Assembly (NCBI GenBank): GCA_002316015.1
Contig: DCCS01000044.1
Span: 138,955-151,674 of the forward strand
DNA length: 12,720 bases
Origin: Prevotellaceae bacterium UBA1075
GTDB taxonomy: Bacteria; Bacteroidota; Bacteroidia; Bacteroidales; Bacteroidaceae
Direction: 5' to 3'
Shown piece after piece: positions 1-7,365 of this stretch. Each line of letters begins with the position of its first letter. Within the stretch, counting starts at the first letter, position 1. The translations under genes were made by a program, and so were the position numbers. Below the pieces are notes generated by a model that saw nothing but the letters and a program-made list of their open reading frames with translations, did not search any database and had not been told where the DNA came from.

Positions 1-173
1 CGCCAACGCACCGCACTGCATCCCATCCCCTCCCCTGGCGGGGCGCGTGACGGCACACGCCCCTGCCATCCGCCCACGCAAGCCCGCCCGCCCTCGCGGC
101 GTTGCGCTGGGGGTCACGGGGGAACTTCCCGCCCCAGTGCGAAAAAGTGCGCCACGCATGCCGCAGTTTGCCG

Positions 174-190
174 TAAATTTCGCAAATTTG
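174..190 (+). promoter_or_regulatory. Weak candidate promoter region for carbonic anhydrase gene
   Basis: This AT-rich patch in GC-rich leader DNA contains TAAATTTC (174-181) and CAAATTTG (183-190). Each is one base off the Bacteroidota -7 consensus TAnnTTTG. The second lies inside the palindrome GCAAATTTGC (182-191). No well-spaced TTG -33 box is present, so the assignment is tentative. The rest of positions 1-248 shows no gene that I can support. Confidence 0.3.
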
Positions 191-248
191 CAGCGCGAAC
201 CGGTGGCCGCCGCCCCGTGTCCGCCCCCTTTTGGCAACACCCACAGGA

Positions 249-794
249 ATGATTATAGAGGAAATACTGAAACACAACCGCGAGTTTGTGGCACGGAGAC
301 GCTATGAGCAGTTCGCCACGAGCAAGTACCCCGACAAGAAACTCGCCATCCTGTCGTGCATGGACACGCGCCTCACCGAATTGCTGCCCGCCGCCCTGGG
401 GCTGCGCAATGGTGACGCCAAACTCATCAAGAATGCCGGGGGGCTCGTCATAAGCCCCTTCGACTCGGCCATGCGCAGTCTGCTGGTAGCCATCTATGAG
501 CTTGGGGTCGAGGAGATTATGGTCATCGCGCACTCCAACTGCGGCGCGTGCCACATGAACGGGGCTCAGATGAAGCGCCTGATGGTGGAACGCGGCATAC
601 GCCAGGACGTGATAGACACCATCGGCCTGTGCGGCATCGACCTTGACCACTGGCTGGAGGGCTTCCACGACACCGAGGACTCGGTGCGCAACACCATGCA
701 CACCATACGCCGCCATCCCCTGGTGCCACATGACGTGCGCCTGCATGGCTACATCATCGACTCGCACACCGGACTCCTGACCGAGGTGGAATGA
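249..794 (+). CDS. Beta-class carbonic anhydrase
   Basis: This 181-residue enzyme is predicted to interconvert CO2 and bicarbonate in the cytoplasm. The beta-class zinc site is visible: Cys37 with the Asp39/Arg41 dyad in SCMDTR, and His95/Cys98 in HSNCGAC. The third zinc ligand pattern (C, H, C) is therefore complete. The glycine-rich NAGG segment (about 62-65) also fits the family. The length matches the short bacterial form (Bacillus YtiB-like, about 190 residues) rather than longer Can/CynT enzymes. I start at ATG 249; an upstream in-frame TTG at 231 would add six residues but is less likely. No signal peptide or membrane segment is seen. It appears to be a single gene: the next gene has its own promoter 92 bp downstream. 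The role is probably bicarbonate supply for carboxylations or pH and CO2 handling, which is an inference from the family. Confidence 0.93.
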   Translation: MIIEEILKHNREFVARRRYEQFATSKYPDKKLAILSCMDTRLTELLPAALGLRNGDAKLIKNAGGLVISPFDSAMRSLLVAIYELGVEEIMVIAHSNCGACHMNGAQMKRLMVERGIRQDVIDTIGLCGIDLDHWLEGFHDTEDSVRNTMHTIRRHPLVPHDVRLHGYIIDSHTGLLTEVE

Positions 795-864
795 GTGCGG
801 GCGCGCAACAGCGCGGACAACGGGAATCCATACAGGCACAAGGGCAAAAAAACAGACTTTTCCC

Positions 865-894
865 GTGAAAAGCGGAAGAAAAGCATTACCTTTG
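865..894 (+). promoter_or_regulatory. Bacteroidota-type promoter for the polysaccharide export gene
   Basis: The -7 box TACCTTTG (887-894) matches TAnnTTTG exactly. At 19 bp upstream lies GTG (865-867), two of three matches to the -33 TTG. Transcription would start near 900, giving a leader of roughly 25 nt before ATG 926. A perfect 6-bp dyad, CTTTTC-ccgt-GAAAAG (857-872), overlaps the -33 box and could be an operator. Confidence 0.68.
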
Positions 895-925
895 TCCTGA
901 AATAAAACTACAGAAGCATTTCTAT

Positions 926-1744
926 ATGAAAAGAACACTCGCAATGATGCCGCTGGCCATCCTGGCACTGGTGATGGCCAGCTGTGTGTCAACCAAGAAG
1001 ATTGTATATTTCCAGGGAGCCGACTCCGTATTCGCGCAGGCGCAGCAAATCATGCAGCAGTACGAGATGAAGCTCAAGCCTGCCGACCAGATCCTCATCA
1101 AGCTCACCTGCAGCGAGCCCGACCTGCTCACCGTATTCGCGCAGGACGTGGTGATGGGTACGGCGGGAGCCATCAGCAGCTATAACCTGAACAGTTCGGG
1201 AAGCATCGCCAACGCCTATGCCTATACGGTGACCAACGACGGATATGTGGTGCTTCCGTCGGTGGGACGCGTAAAAGTGGAGGGACTCACCAGCGACGAG
1301 GCCGCCAAGGCCATAGAGAACGCCATCAAGGAATCGAAACTCATCAGCGACCCCGAGGTGACGGTGCGCCTCCAGAACGGGCGCGTGGCCGTGATGGGAG
1401 CCGTGAGAACACCCCAGGTGGTGAACCTCACCAGCGAGCGCAACTCCATCCTGGACGTGCTGGCAAAGTGCGGTGACGTGGACGACACGGGACTGCGCCA
1501 GAGGGTGCAGCTCTACCGCGAGGAGAACGGGAAGCGCGTCATGTACCGCCTGGACCTCACCAAGGCCGACATCTTCAGCAGCCCCGCCTACTACGTGCAG
1601 CAGAATGACATGATATATGTGGAGCCCAACAAGAGCAAGAACATCAAGAACAGCGCCTTCTACACCTTCCTCGCCGTGGCCGGCGGAAGCATCTTCAGCC
1701 TGGCATCCGTGGCCATCTCGGTGGTGGCCCTCACCAAGAGATAG
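926..1744 (+). CDS. Polysaccharide export outer-membrane lipoprotein (Wza-like, SLBB domain)
   Basis: This 272-residue protein is predicted to form or contribute to the outer-membrane channel that exports capsule or exopolysaccharide. It has a lipoprotein signal with lipobox LVMASC (Cys20). A polysaccharide biosynthesis/export domain spans about 46-148, including the typical TNDGYVVLPSVGRVKVEGLT stretch (103-122). An SLBB-like domain follows (about 152-232; VAVMGAVRTP at 154-163). A hydrophobic C-terminal segment (about 246-268) ending in KR matches the terminal helix that lets Wza-type proteins cross the outer membrane. The length fits Bacteroidota Wza-like proteins, which are shorter than E. 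coli Wza. No Wzc co-polymerase gene follows directly, which is unusual because the two are often adjacent. The stop codon lies inside the convergent lipoprotein gene, a 14-bp tail-to-tail overlap. Confidence 0.92.
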   Translation: MKRTLAMMPLAILALVMASCVSTKKIVYFQGADSVFAQAQQIMQQYEMKLKPADQILIKLTCSEPDLLTVFAQDVVMGTAGAISSYNLNSSGSIANAYAYTVTNDGYVVLPSVGRVKVEGLTSDEAAKAIENAIKESKLISDPEVTVRLQNGRVAVMGAVRTPQVVNLTSERNSILDVLAKCGDVDDTGLRQRVQLYREENGKRVMYRLDLTKADIFSSPAYYVQQNDMIYVEPNKSKNIKNSAFYTFLAVAGGSIFSLASVAISVVALTKR

Positions 1745-2330
1745 TGTCGGCCTGCCACTCCTGGGGGTCACGCGACACCCCCGAGAGGTCGAACCCATAC
1801 AGCCAGCGGCCCGCGCACACCTTGCGCAGGCCGCTGGTCTTGTAGTATGTGGCGGGAGTCCCCTGCACCATCACGCACTGGCGGTAGCCGGCAGGATTGG
1901 CCGGCAGGGACAGAAGAGTCTTCCACTTCTGCGTGGACAGTTCCACGGGCACGCAGCGCGACGCGTCGGTGCATAGGGAGTCGGAACTCAGCAGGATATT
2001 GCTGGAATAGGCGGGACTGGGCGAGAAATCACAGGTCGCCAGTGTCCTGTAGGCCGCCCCCACCGCATAGCCTGCCACCCACACGGGTCTTCCCTGCGGC
2101 GACACGACACCCGCGAGCACGTCACCCACCGTGAAGGGACAATCCTCGGTGCCCAGCCCTGTACCCACGGGAAGCCGCGCCGGCTCTCCCGCACCGCCTC
2201 CAGGCTCCTCGTCAAGAGTCATCTTCTGGCAGGAGGCAAGCAGCGCGCACAGGCACAGAAGCAGCAAGGGCAGGCTACTCCTCCTCGGTGAAGGCGTCAA
2301 GCACGCGCCTGCAGATACGTGGCACATCAT
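1731..2330 (-). CDS. Predicted lipoprotein with a DUF6359-like (OB-fold) domain
   Basis: The function is unknown. The protein (199 residues from ATG 2330; 189 if TTG 2300 is used) begins with a hydrophobic stretch and lipobox LLASC, so it is probably a membrane-anchored lipoprotein. After a Gly/Pro-rich linker there is a domain with GTEDCPFTVGDVL, WVAGYAVG, SNILLSSD, CVPVEL, then NPAGYRQCVMVQGTPATYY and SGLRKV. From memory this order (GT..DPYTV, W.KGYIVG, N..LAD, CIPVQLP, NP...V.V.G....Y....GLK) is that of the Bacteroidota DUF6359/OB-fold family; I could not run a profile. The TTG start gives a more typical short signal peptide, the ATG start a longer n-region. Either start overlaps the upstream 47-codon gene out of frame (26 or 56 bp), so the two are probably co-transcribed and translationally coupled. 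The 3' end overlaps the exporter gene by 14 bp on the opposite strand. Confidence 0.72.
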   Translation of the reverse strand: MMCHVSAGACLTPSPRRSSLPLLLLCLCALLASCQKMTLDEEPGGGAGEPARLPVGTGLGTEDCPFTVGDVLAGVVSPQGRPVWVAGYAVGAAYRTLATCDFSPSPAYSSNILLSSDSLCTDASRCVPVELSTQKWKTLLSLPANPAGYRQCVMVQGTPATYYKTSGLRKVCAGRWLYGFDLSGVSRDPQEWQADTISW

Positions 2331-2418
2331 ACATATAGTACATGGTGTCAAGCCAGGCGTAAAGGTAAACCAAGGCCACAAAGCCCAGCCAAACGTAGAG
2401 AAAAATCTTGAAATCCAT
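2275..2418 (-). CDS. Small single-pass membrane protein, 47 residues
   Basis: I do not recognise this protein. It begins MDFKIF and has one strongly hydrophobic, aromatic-rich segment (about residues 5-23) followed by a charged C-terminal tail ending in EEE, so a single membrane helix is likely. The start at ATG 2418 is supported by a near-perfect promoter just upstream (2443-2472), which places it as the first gene of a short transcript. An upstream non-ATG start would lie within that promoter and is rejected. Its end overlaps the start of the lipoprotein gene in another frame, suggesting coupled expression and perhaps a functional partnership. At this length chance coding cannot be excluded, but promoter spacing, hydrophobicity and overlap together favour a real gene. 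Confidence 0.62.
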   Translation of the reverse strand: MDFKIFLYVWLGFVALVYLYAWLDTMYYMYDVPRICRRVLDAFTEEE

Positions 2419-2442
2419 ATTTAACCAATCCCTTTTCCCATA

Positions 2443-2472
2443 CAAATTTACGTCTTTTGGGCCGATACTCAA
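2443..2472 (-). promoter_or_regulatory. Near-perfect Bacteroidota promoter for the small membrane protein / lipoprotein unit
   Basis: Read on the minus strand, TTG (2472-2470) is followed by exactly 19 bp and then TAAATTTG (2450-2443). Both the -33 and -7 consensus boxes are matched in full. Transcription would begin around 2436-2438, about 20 nt before ATG 2418. Confidence 0.8.
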
Positions 2473-2606
2473 AGCATAACGCGCTTATATTTCGCCCGTG
2501 CGGCCATATCCGCCCATCGTGCCCACACGTCCGGCCACCGCCAGCGGCCAAGTCCCGTCCTGTCACCCTGCGGCCCCGCCCGGCCAACCCGTCCGTCCCC
2601 CGGCAG

Positions 2607-3500
2607 TCACCCGTCAGCACGGTCCCGGTCAATCATGCGCACCAGGGGGTCACTCTTGCCGCTCACCACCTTGCGTCCGAACATCTTCCCGCTCTCGCGC
2701 AGGCGTCCGTAGTCGTTTTCGTCCAGCACATGGATGGTGGTGGCATAGTCGATGAAGTGCAGGGGCGTGAGAGCCGGCAGACCTGGGTACGCGCCCCCCG
2801 TGAGGATGCAGCGCCCGCGCCACACGGGGTGGTTGAAGGCGATGGTCTGTATGAGTGTCTCAGCAGGGCAGAAGCTGTCGCGGAAGTAACGCAGGAGTTC
2901 CCTGTTGTGGTCATACTGGTCAAGCACGTGCGCGGCCAGTGCCTCGCTTATGCACCACCACGCGCTTCCCTTGTAGAGTTTCCACTCCTGCCCGCCGATG
3001 GTGAAGTGGAGCCGCTTCCTGTAGCCCGTGAGACGAAGCGCCATGCGCATGAGTATGCCCATGCGCGCCCAGCGGCAGGCAGGCCGCGCCACGGTGTAGT
3101 TCTCCCGCTGCGCGGCGGTCAGCAGGGGCGTGTCCATGCAGTAGCCCTGCAGGATTTCCCGGTCGCCCTGCTCCTCAAGCCACCGGGTGATGCGCGCGTT
3201 GCTCCAGAGGGGATAGTCCATGCCGCTCAGGAAGAAGATGCGGTCAAACGTGCGGGGATGTGCGACCGCCGCGCGCAGGAGGTTCATCTGATACCGCACC
3301 TCGCGCATGGTGCCCCACCGCACGTTCACGCGCTCGGGGATGAAGTGTACCCTGGGCAGCGCCAGGCATGAGGCAAAGGGGCGCAAGTCGCTCTTGGCGT
3401 CGATGTGGATGAAGAACTCGGCATCCCCGTGCAGCGCGTGTACGAGACGGCACAACTGTGCGGGGTCGGTGTGGGCGGATATCAGATAGGCAATGTTCAT
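2607..3500 (-). CDS. Core-2/I-branching type glycosyltransferase (GT14-like)
   Basis: This 297-residue enzyme is predicted to transfer a sugar, in characterised relatives N-acetylglucosamine or xylose, onto a glycan acceptor. Family features run in order: N-terminal strand MNIAYLISAHTDP; IHIDAKSD (31-38); the VNVRWGTMREV stretch (58-68), close to the family V.WGG.S motif; LSGMDYPL (91-98); GSAWWCISEA (178-187); and CPAETLIQT (211-219), whose Glu214 corresponds to the catalytic base of core-2 enzymes. The ATG at 3500 is chosen because the family N-terminus starts there. There is no signal peptide or membrane anchor, unlike eukaryotic members, so it probably acts at the cytoplasmic face on lipid-linked precursors. 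It lies 77 bp downstream of the flippase gene on the same strand, consistent with one surface-glycan pathway. Donor and acceptor sugars cannot be read from the sequence. Confidence 0.87.
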   Translation of the reverse strand: MNIAYLISAHTDPAQLCRLVHALHGDAEFFIHIDAKSDLRPFASCLALPRVHFIPERVNVRWGTMREVRYQMNLLRAAVAHPRTFDRIFFLSGMDYPLWSNARITRWLEEQGDREILQGYCMDTPLLTAAQRENYTVARPACRWARMGILMRMALRLTGYRKRLHFTIGGQEWKLYKGSAWWCISEALAAHVLDQYDHNRELLRYFRDSFCPAETLIQTIAFNHPVWRGRCILTGGAYPGLPALTPLHFIDYATTIHVLDENDYGRLRESGKMFGRKVVSGKSDPLVRMIDRDRADG

Positions 3501-3577
3501 GGGATATGTGGTTATGACAAATGACTGTGTGTGGCAGGCACGGGCGCTCATGTGCGGTATGTGTCAGGCGCTGTTCC

Positions 3578-5023
3578 TCATGGGGAACGCCTGCGTCCGA
3601 ACAGGTACCCGGCCGCCTCGCGCATGATGCGTGCCCCGCTCACCCACACGGCGGCCGTGTAGAGCGCGGCGGCCAGCGCCATCTTGGCCAGCATGAGCAG
3701 CCACAGCGAGGCGATGGGGCGCGTGATCCACCAGGTGACGGCCATGCAGGCGGCACTGAGCAGCAGGAAGGGAAGCACATCGCACAGAGCCTGCCACAAG
3801 GGCAGCCCTATCAGGCGGCGGGCGAAGAACTGCCAAACGAAGAGCCAGATGGTGTTTATCACTATGAAATAGTACACCATGACGTTGAGCCCCAGGGGGT
3901 GCAGCAGCACCAGTCCCACGAGTATCAGCACACTGAGTGCCATCGTGTTCCACATGTTGAGGCTGCTCTTGCCCTGGCTGATGGCCATTTGCCCATAGAG
4001 CGTGAGCAGGGGGAAGATGGCACCGTAGATGCTCAGCAGGGAGAGCAGGAACGCGCTCTCCTCCCATTTCGCGCCCACAAAGATGAGCAGGAACTCCCTG
4101 GCGATGAGCCCCACACCGAACATGCAGGGAAAGGACACGAAGGAGACGAAGCGCAGCATCTTGCGGAACACCTGTCGGCTGCGCTCCCTGCTGTCGCGCA
4201 CCTGTGCCATCACGGGCTGCGCCACGCCGGTGAGCATGCCGCTGATGGTGCTGGAGCACATGTCGTCCCACTTGCGCGCGTTGCCATACACGCCGGCCGA
4301 GTGCGCTCCGTAGAACTTGCCCAGGAGGAAACTGAAAGCGTTGCTGCTGAGTGTGTTGACGATGTTCGTAAGCAGAAGTTTGCCGCTGAATCCGAACATC
4401 TGCCAGGCGGGGCGCAGGTCAAGGCGCAGTGAGGGCCGCCAGGGAGAGTAGTGCCAGTTCATCACCGTCATACAGGTGACGAAGAGCAGGCTCTGCGTGG
4501 CCAGTCCCCAGTAGGCGTACCCCAGCCATGCCATCAGGATGCCCGCCACGTTGGAGACGACCAGGCTGGTCACGGCGATGATGCACGTCTGCTTGTTCAT
4601 CATGTTGCGGAAGAGCCAGGCGCGCTGTACCGTGCCGAAACTGGCGGCCAGGAAGCCCAGGAACATGTAGCGGCTGAGCCACAGCAGGTCGGGGTCGCCG
4701 TAGAAGCCGGCTATGAGCGGAGCGGCCAGGTAAAGCAGCACATAGAGCGTCCCGCCCATGAGGATGTTGAACCAGAAGACGGCGTTGTAGTCCCTGTCGG
4801 TGGGGTGCTTGAGATTGCACAGGGCAGCCATGAAGCCGCTCTCCTGCAGTGTGCTGGCCAGGTTGCTGAACACGGTGAGCATGGCTATCTTGCCATAGTC
4901 GCTTGGGGAGAGCAGTCTGAGCAGGAATATGCCGAACAGCGCGCCCAGCAGTTGCACGGCTCCGTTGTTCAGCCCTCCCCACAAGAGGCCGCGCGCGGCC
5001 TTCTCTTTCAGTTCGCCTGCCAT
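3578..5023 (-). CDS. Polysaccharide/lipid-linked glycan flippase (Wzx/WzxC-like, MOP superfamily)
   Basis: This 481-residue polytopic inner-membrane protein is predicted to flip lipid-linked glycan units to the periplasm. The N-terminus (MAGELKEKAARGLLWGG) is the usual amphipathic lead-in of this family. It is followed by LLSPSDYGKIAMLTVFSNL (38-56), ESGFMAALCN (61-70), and KFYGAHSAGVYGNARKWDDM (236-255), all characteristic of the WzxC-type branch (Polysacc_synt_3). A dozen or so hydrophobic segments span the length, e.g. 22-38, 88-106, 145-168, 292-316, 361-376, 380-400, 413-432, 440-461. The length is typical. ATG 5023 is chosen; an upstream in-frame extension to 5116 lies in a hairpin-rich gap and does not resemble the family. 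The gene is downstream of metG and upstream of the glycosyltransferase. The substrate is unknown. Confidence 0.92.
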   Translation of the reverse strand: MAGELKEKAARGLLWGGLNNGAVQLLGALFGIFLLRLLSPSDYGKIAMLTVFSNLASTLQESGFMAALCNLKHPTDRDYNAVFWFNILMGGTLYVLLYLAAPLIAGFYGDPDLLWLSRYMFLGFLAASFGTVQRAWLFRNMMNKQTCIIAVTSLVVSNVAGILMAWLGYAYWGLATQSLLFVTCMTVMNWHYSPWRPSLRLDLRPAWQMFGFSGKLLLTNIVNTLSSNAFSFLLGKFYGAHSAGVYGNARKWDDMCSSTISGMLTGVAQPVMAQVRDSRERSRQVFRKMLRFVSFVSFPCMFGVGLIAREFLLIFVGAKWEESAFLLSLLSIYGAIFPLLTLYGQMAISQGKSSLNMWNTMALSVLILVGLVLLHPLGLNVMVYYFIVINTIWLFVWQFFARRLIGLPLWQALCDVLPFLLLSAACMAVTWWITRPIASLWLLMLAKMALAAALYTAAVWVSGARIMREAAGYLFGRRRSP

Positions 5024-5164
5024 ATTGTGTGTCGGTTGCGGGTTGGCCGCCCGGCCTGCCGGGCCCAGCCCCTGGATGGTGTCAGAATGATTGAGCGCGT
5101 GCCCCAGGCACGCCACACTCCGGCCAGGGAAGTACGCCTGCCCTGGCGGCCAGCCTTACGCGTG
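5024..5164. repeat. Three tight GC-rich inverted repeats between metG and the flippase gene
   Basis: The 141-bp gap holds GCCCGGC/GCCGGGC (5049-5055 and 5058-5064, 2-nt centre), GCGTGCC/GGCACGC (5097-5103 and 5107-5113, 3-nt loop) and CCAGGG/CCCTGG (5124-5129 and 5141-5146, extended by GG/CC at 5122-5123 and 5150-5151). No U-tract follows on the minus strand. They may form a transcription-termination, processing or mRNA-stabilising region after metG. Confidence 0.6.
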
Positions 5165-7225
5165 TCACTCCACGGTGCTGCCGCCCTTCACATCATCCAT
5201 GGTGGTGGTGAGGCTCAGGTTGCCGTCGTAGTTCACCGCGCTGAGGATCATGCCATGGCTCTCCTCGCCCATGATCTTGCGCGGGGCCAGGTTGGCGATG
5301 AAGAGCACGCGCTTGCCCATCAGCTGCTCCGGCTCATACCACTGCGCGATGCCGCTCAGGATGACGCGGTCCTGCCCGCTTCCGTCATCGAGGCAGAAGC
5401 GCAGGAGCTTCTTGCTCTTCTTGACCTTCGCGCACGCCTTCACGGTGCCCACGCGTATGTCCAGTTTCTGGAAGTCCTCAAAGGGCACGGTGTCCTTCAC
5501 GGGCTGCGCCCTGTAGGCGGCCTCCTCGTTGGCCTTGATGGTGTCCTGCAGTTTCTTCACCTGCCGCTCGATGGCCTCGTCCTCCACCTTGGTGAAGAGC
5601 AGTTCGGGCTTGGGCAGGTGCTTGCCGGGAGCCAGCAGGTCGGTCTTGCCCAGGTCCTCCCAACTGAAGTCGGGCATGTCTATCATCCCGCGCAGCCTCT
5701 TGCTGCTGAACGGCAGGAAGGGCTCAAAGGCTATCGCGAGGTTGGCCGTGAGCTGCAGGCTGATGTAGATGACGGTCTTCACGCGTCCGGGGTCGGTCTT
5801 CACCACCTTCCACGGCTCGCAGTCGGCGATGTACTTGTTGCCTATGCGCGCCAGGTTCATGGCTTCCTTCTGCGCGTCGCGGAACCTGAACGCCTCGAGC
5901 AGGCTCTCCAGTTTCTCCTTCACGCCACGGAACTCGTCCAGGGTCTCGCGGTCGTAGCCGGTGAGCCCGCCCGGTGCGGGCACCTCGCCACCGTAGTACT
6001 TCTGGGTGAGCTGCAGGGCGCGGTTGACAAAGTTGCCATACACGGCCACCAGCTCATTGTTGCAGCGCGCCTGGTAGTCAGCCCAGGTGAAGTCATTGTC
6101 CTTGGTCTCGGGGGCGTTGGCAGTGAGCACATAGCGCAACTCGTCCTGCCTTCCGGGCATCTCGTCGAGGTACTCGTTGAGCCACACGGCGTAGTTCTTG
6201 CTGGTGCTTATCTTGTTTCCCTCCAGGTTGAGGAACTCGTTTCCGGGCACGTTGTCGGGCAGGATGTAGCCCCCGTGTGCCTTGAGCATCGAGGGGAACA
6301 TGATGCAGTGGAACACGATATTGTCCTTTCCTATGAAGTGCACCAGCCTGGTCTCGGGGTCTTTCCACCATGTCACCCAGCTGCCGTACCGCCCGGGCTG
6401 GGCGTCGCACAGTTCCTTGGTGTTGCTGATATAGCCGATGGGAGCGTCGAACCACACATACAGCACCTTGCCCTCGGCGCCCTCCACGGGCACGGGGATG
6501 CCCCAGTCCAGGTCGCGGGTCACGGCCCTGGGGCGCAGTCCGGCGTCAAGCCAGCTCTTGCACTGGCCATAGACGTTGCTGCGCCACTCCTTGTGCCCCT
6601 CCAGTATCCACTTCTCCAGCCAGGGCTGGTACTGGTCGAGGGGCAGGTACCAGTGCTTTGTGGCGCGCTTGACCAGCGGGTTGCCCGTCTCGGCGTTGTA
6701 GGGATTGATGAGCTCCTCGGGGCTTAGTGTGGCCCCGCACTTCTCGCACTGGTCGCCGTAGGCCTCGGGCGCGTGGCAGCGCGGGCACTCGCCACGGATG
6801 TTGCGGTCGGTGAGGAAATGGCCCGTCTGCTCGTCATAGAACTGCTCGGTTACCTTCTCCACAAACTTCCCGTCGTCGTAGAGTTTGCGGAAGAAGTCGC
6901 TTGCCAGCTTGCAGTGAGTGGGGCTTGTGGTGCGGCTGTATATGTCAAAGGAGATGCCGAAGCGGCTGAAACTCTCCTTGATGAGCGCGTGGTAGCGGTC
7001 AACGACCTGCTGCACGGTGACACCCTCCTTGCGGGCACGGATGGTGACAGGCACCCCGTGCTCGTCGCTGCCGCACACGAATATGGCCGGGCGTCCCTTG
7101 AGACGCAGGTAGCGCACATATATGTCGGCCGGCACATACACCCCCGCCAGGTGCCCGATGTGCACAGGGCCGTTGGCATAGGGCAGCGCGGCCGTGACGG
7201 TCGTTCTCTTGAAATTCTTTTCCAT
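5165..7225 (-). CDS. metG: Methionyl-tRNA synthetase
   Basis: This enzyme charges tRNA-Met with methionine using ATP, an essential cytoplasmic step of translation. The 686-residue protein has the class I signature HIGH (22-25), the second signature in the variant form KISTS (338-342, GNKISTSKN) that I recall from Bacteroidota, and a four-cysteine zinc knuckle (Cys147, Cys150, Cys160, Cys163). The anticodon-binding helical domain spans about 390-540. A C-terminal tRNA-binding OB-fold of the Trbp111 type (about 583-686; FQKLDIRVGTV, SGIAQWYEPEQLMGKRV, ANLAPRKIMG) makes it the long dimeric form. ATG 7225 gives the expected start MEKNFKRTTVTAALPYANGP. It has its own promoter (7245-7274) and is followed by the flippase gene on the same strand after a hairpin-rich gap. 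Confidence 0.98.
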   Translation of the reverse strand: MEKNFKRTTVTAALPYANGPVHIGHLAGVYVPADIYVRYLRLKGRPAIFVCGSDEHGVPVTIRARKEGVTVQQVVDRYHALIKESFSRFGISFDIYSRTTSPTHCKLASDFFRKLYDDGKFVEKVTEQFYDEQTGHFLTDRNIRGECPRCHAPEAYGDQCEKCGATLSPEELINPYNAETGNPLVKRATKHWYLPLDQYQPWLEKWILEGHKEWRSNVYGQCKSWLDAGLRPRAVTRDLDWGIPVPVEGAEGKVLYVWFDAPIGYISNTKELCDAQPGRYGSWVTWWKDPETRLVHFIGKDNIVFHCIMFPSMLKAHGGYILPDNVPGNEFLNLEGNKISTSKNYAVWLNEYLDEMPGRQDELRYVLTANAPETKDNDFTWADYQARCNNELVAVYGNFVNRALQLTQKYYGGEVPAPGGLTGYDRETLDEFRGVKEKLESLLEAFRFRDAQKEAMNLARIGNKYIADCEPWKVVKTDPGRVKTVIYISLQLTANLAIAFEPFLPFSSKRLRGMIDMPDFSWEDLGKTDLLAPGKHLPKPELLFTKVEDEAIERQVKKLQDTIKANEEAAYRAQPVKDTVPFEDFQKLDIRVGTVKACAKVKKSKKLLRFCLDDGSGQDRVILSGIAQWYEPEQLMGKRVLFIANLAPRKIMGEESHGMILSAVNYDGNLSLTTTMDDVKGGSTVE

Positions 7226-7244
7226 ACTGATTTCTTGGCTTGTG

Positions 7245-7274
7245 CAAAGGTACTATTTTTCCACAGCATTACAG
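7245..7274 (-). promoter_or_regulatory. Bacteroidota-type promoter for metG
   Basis: On the minus strand the -7 box TACCTTTG (7252-7245) fits TAnnTTTG exactly. CTG (7274-7272) lies 19 bp upstream and matches two of three bases of the -33 TTG. Start of transcription near 7238 would leave a leader of about a dozen nucleotides before ATG 7225. Confidence 0.72.
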
Positions 7275-7284
7275 GCCGTGCGGA

Positions 7285-7301
7285 CGGGAAAAATGTTCCC
7301 G
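7285..7301 (-). other. Short inverted repeat after the 130-residue gene, upstream of metG
   Basis: CGGGAA and TTCCCG (7285-7290 and 7296-7301) form a perfect 6-bp stem with a 5-nt loop, 65 bp past the end of the upstream minus-strand gene. No U-run follows on that strand, so it is at best a weak terminator. It lies just upstream of the metG -33 box and could instead be a regulatory dyad. Confidence 0.35.
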
Positions 7302-7365
7302 CCCATACGGTTGCGGCCTTGCCCGGCCTCCGCGCGGCCCTGGCGTGGAGCGGCCTTGCGGCCGG

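Noticed and set aside
47..307. An 86-codon plus-strand frame at the window start
   Set aside because: It overlaps the carbonic anhydrase N-terminus in another frame and is Pro/Arg/Ala-rich without motif or promoter.
857..872. The CTTTTC/GAAAAG dyad as a terminator on the minus strand, because a T-run follows it there
   Set aside because: No minus-strand gene is present to terminate, the stem is short and AT-rich, and its position on the -33 box makes an operator more plausible.
2457..3371. A 304-codon open frame on the plus strand
   Set aside because: It is a shadow of the GT14-like glycosyltransferase gene, with low-complexity Ala/Arg/His-rich translation and no recognisable motif.
4451..6727. 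A 758-codon open frame on the plus strand
   Set aside because: It is antisense to metG and the flippase, both of which have full family motifs. Its composition (His/Val/Leu/Gly-rich, no domain) is what GC-rich third positions produce on the opposite strand.
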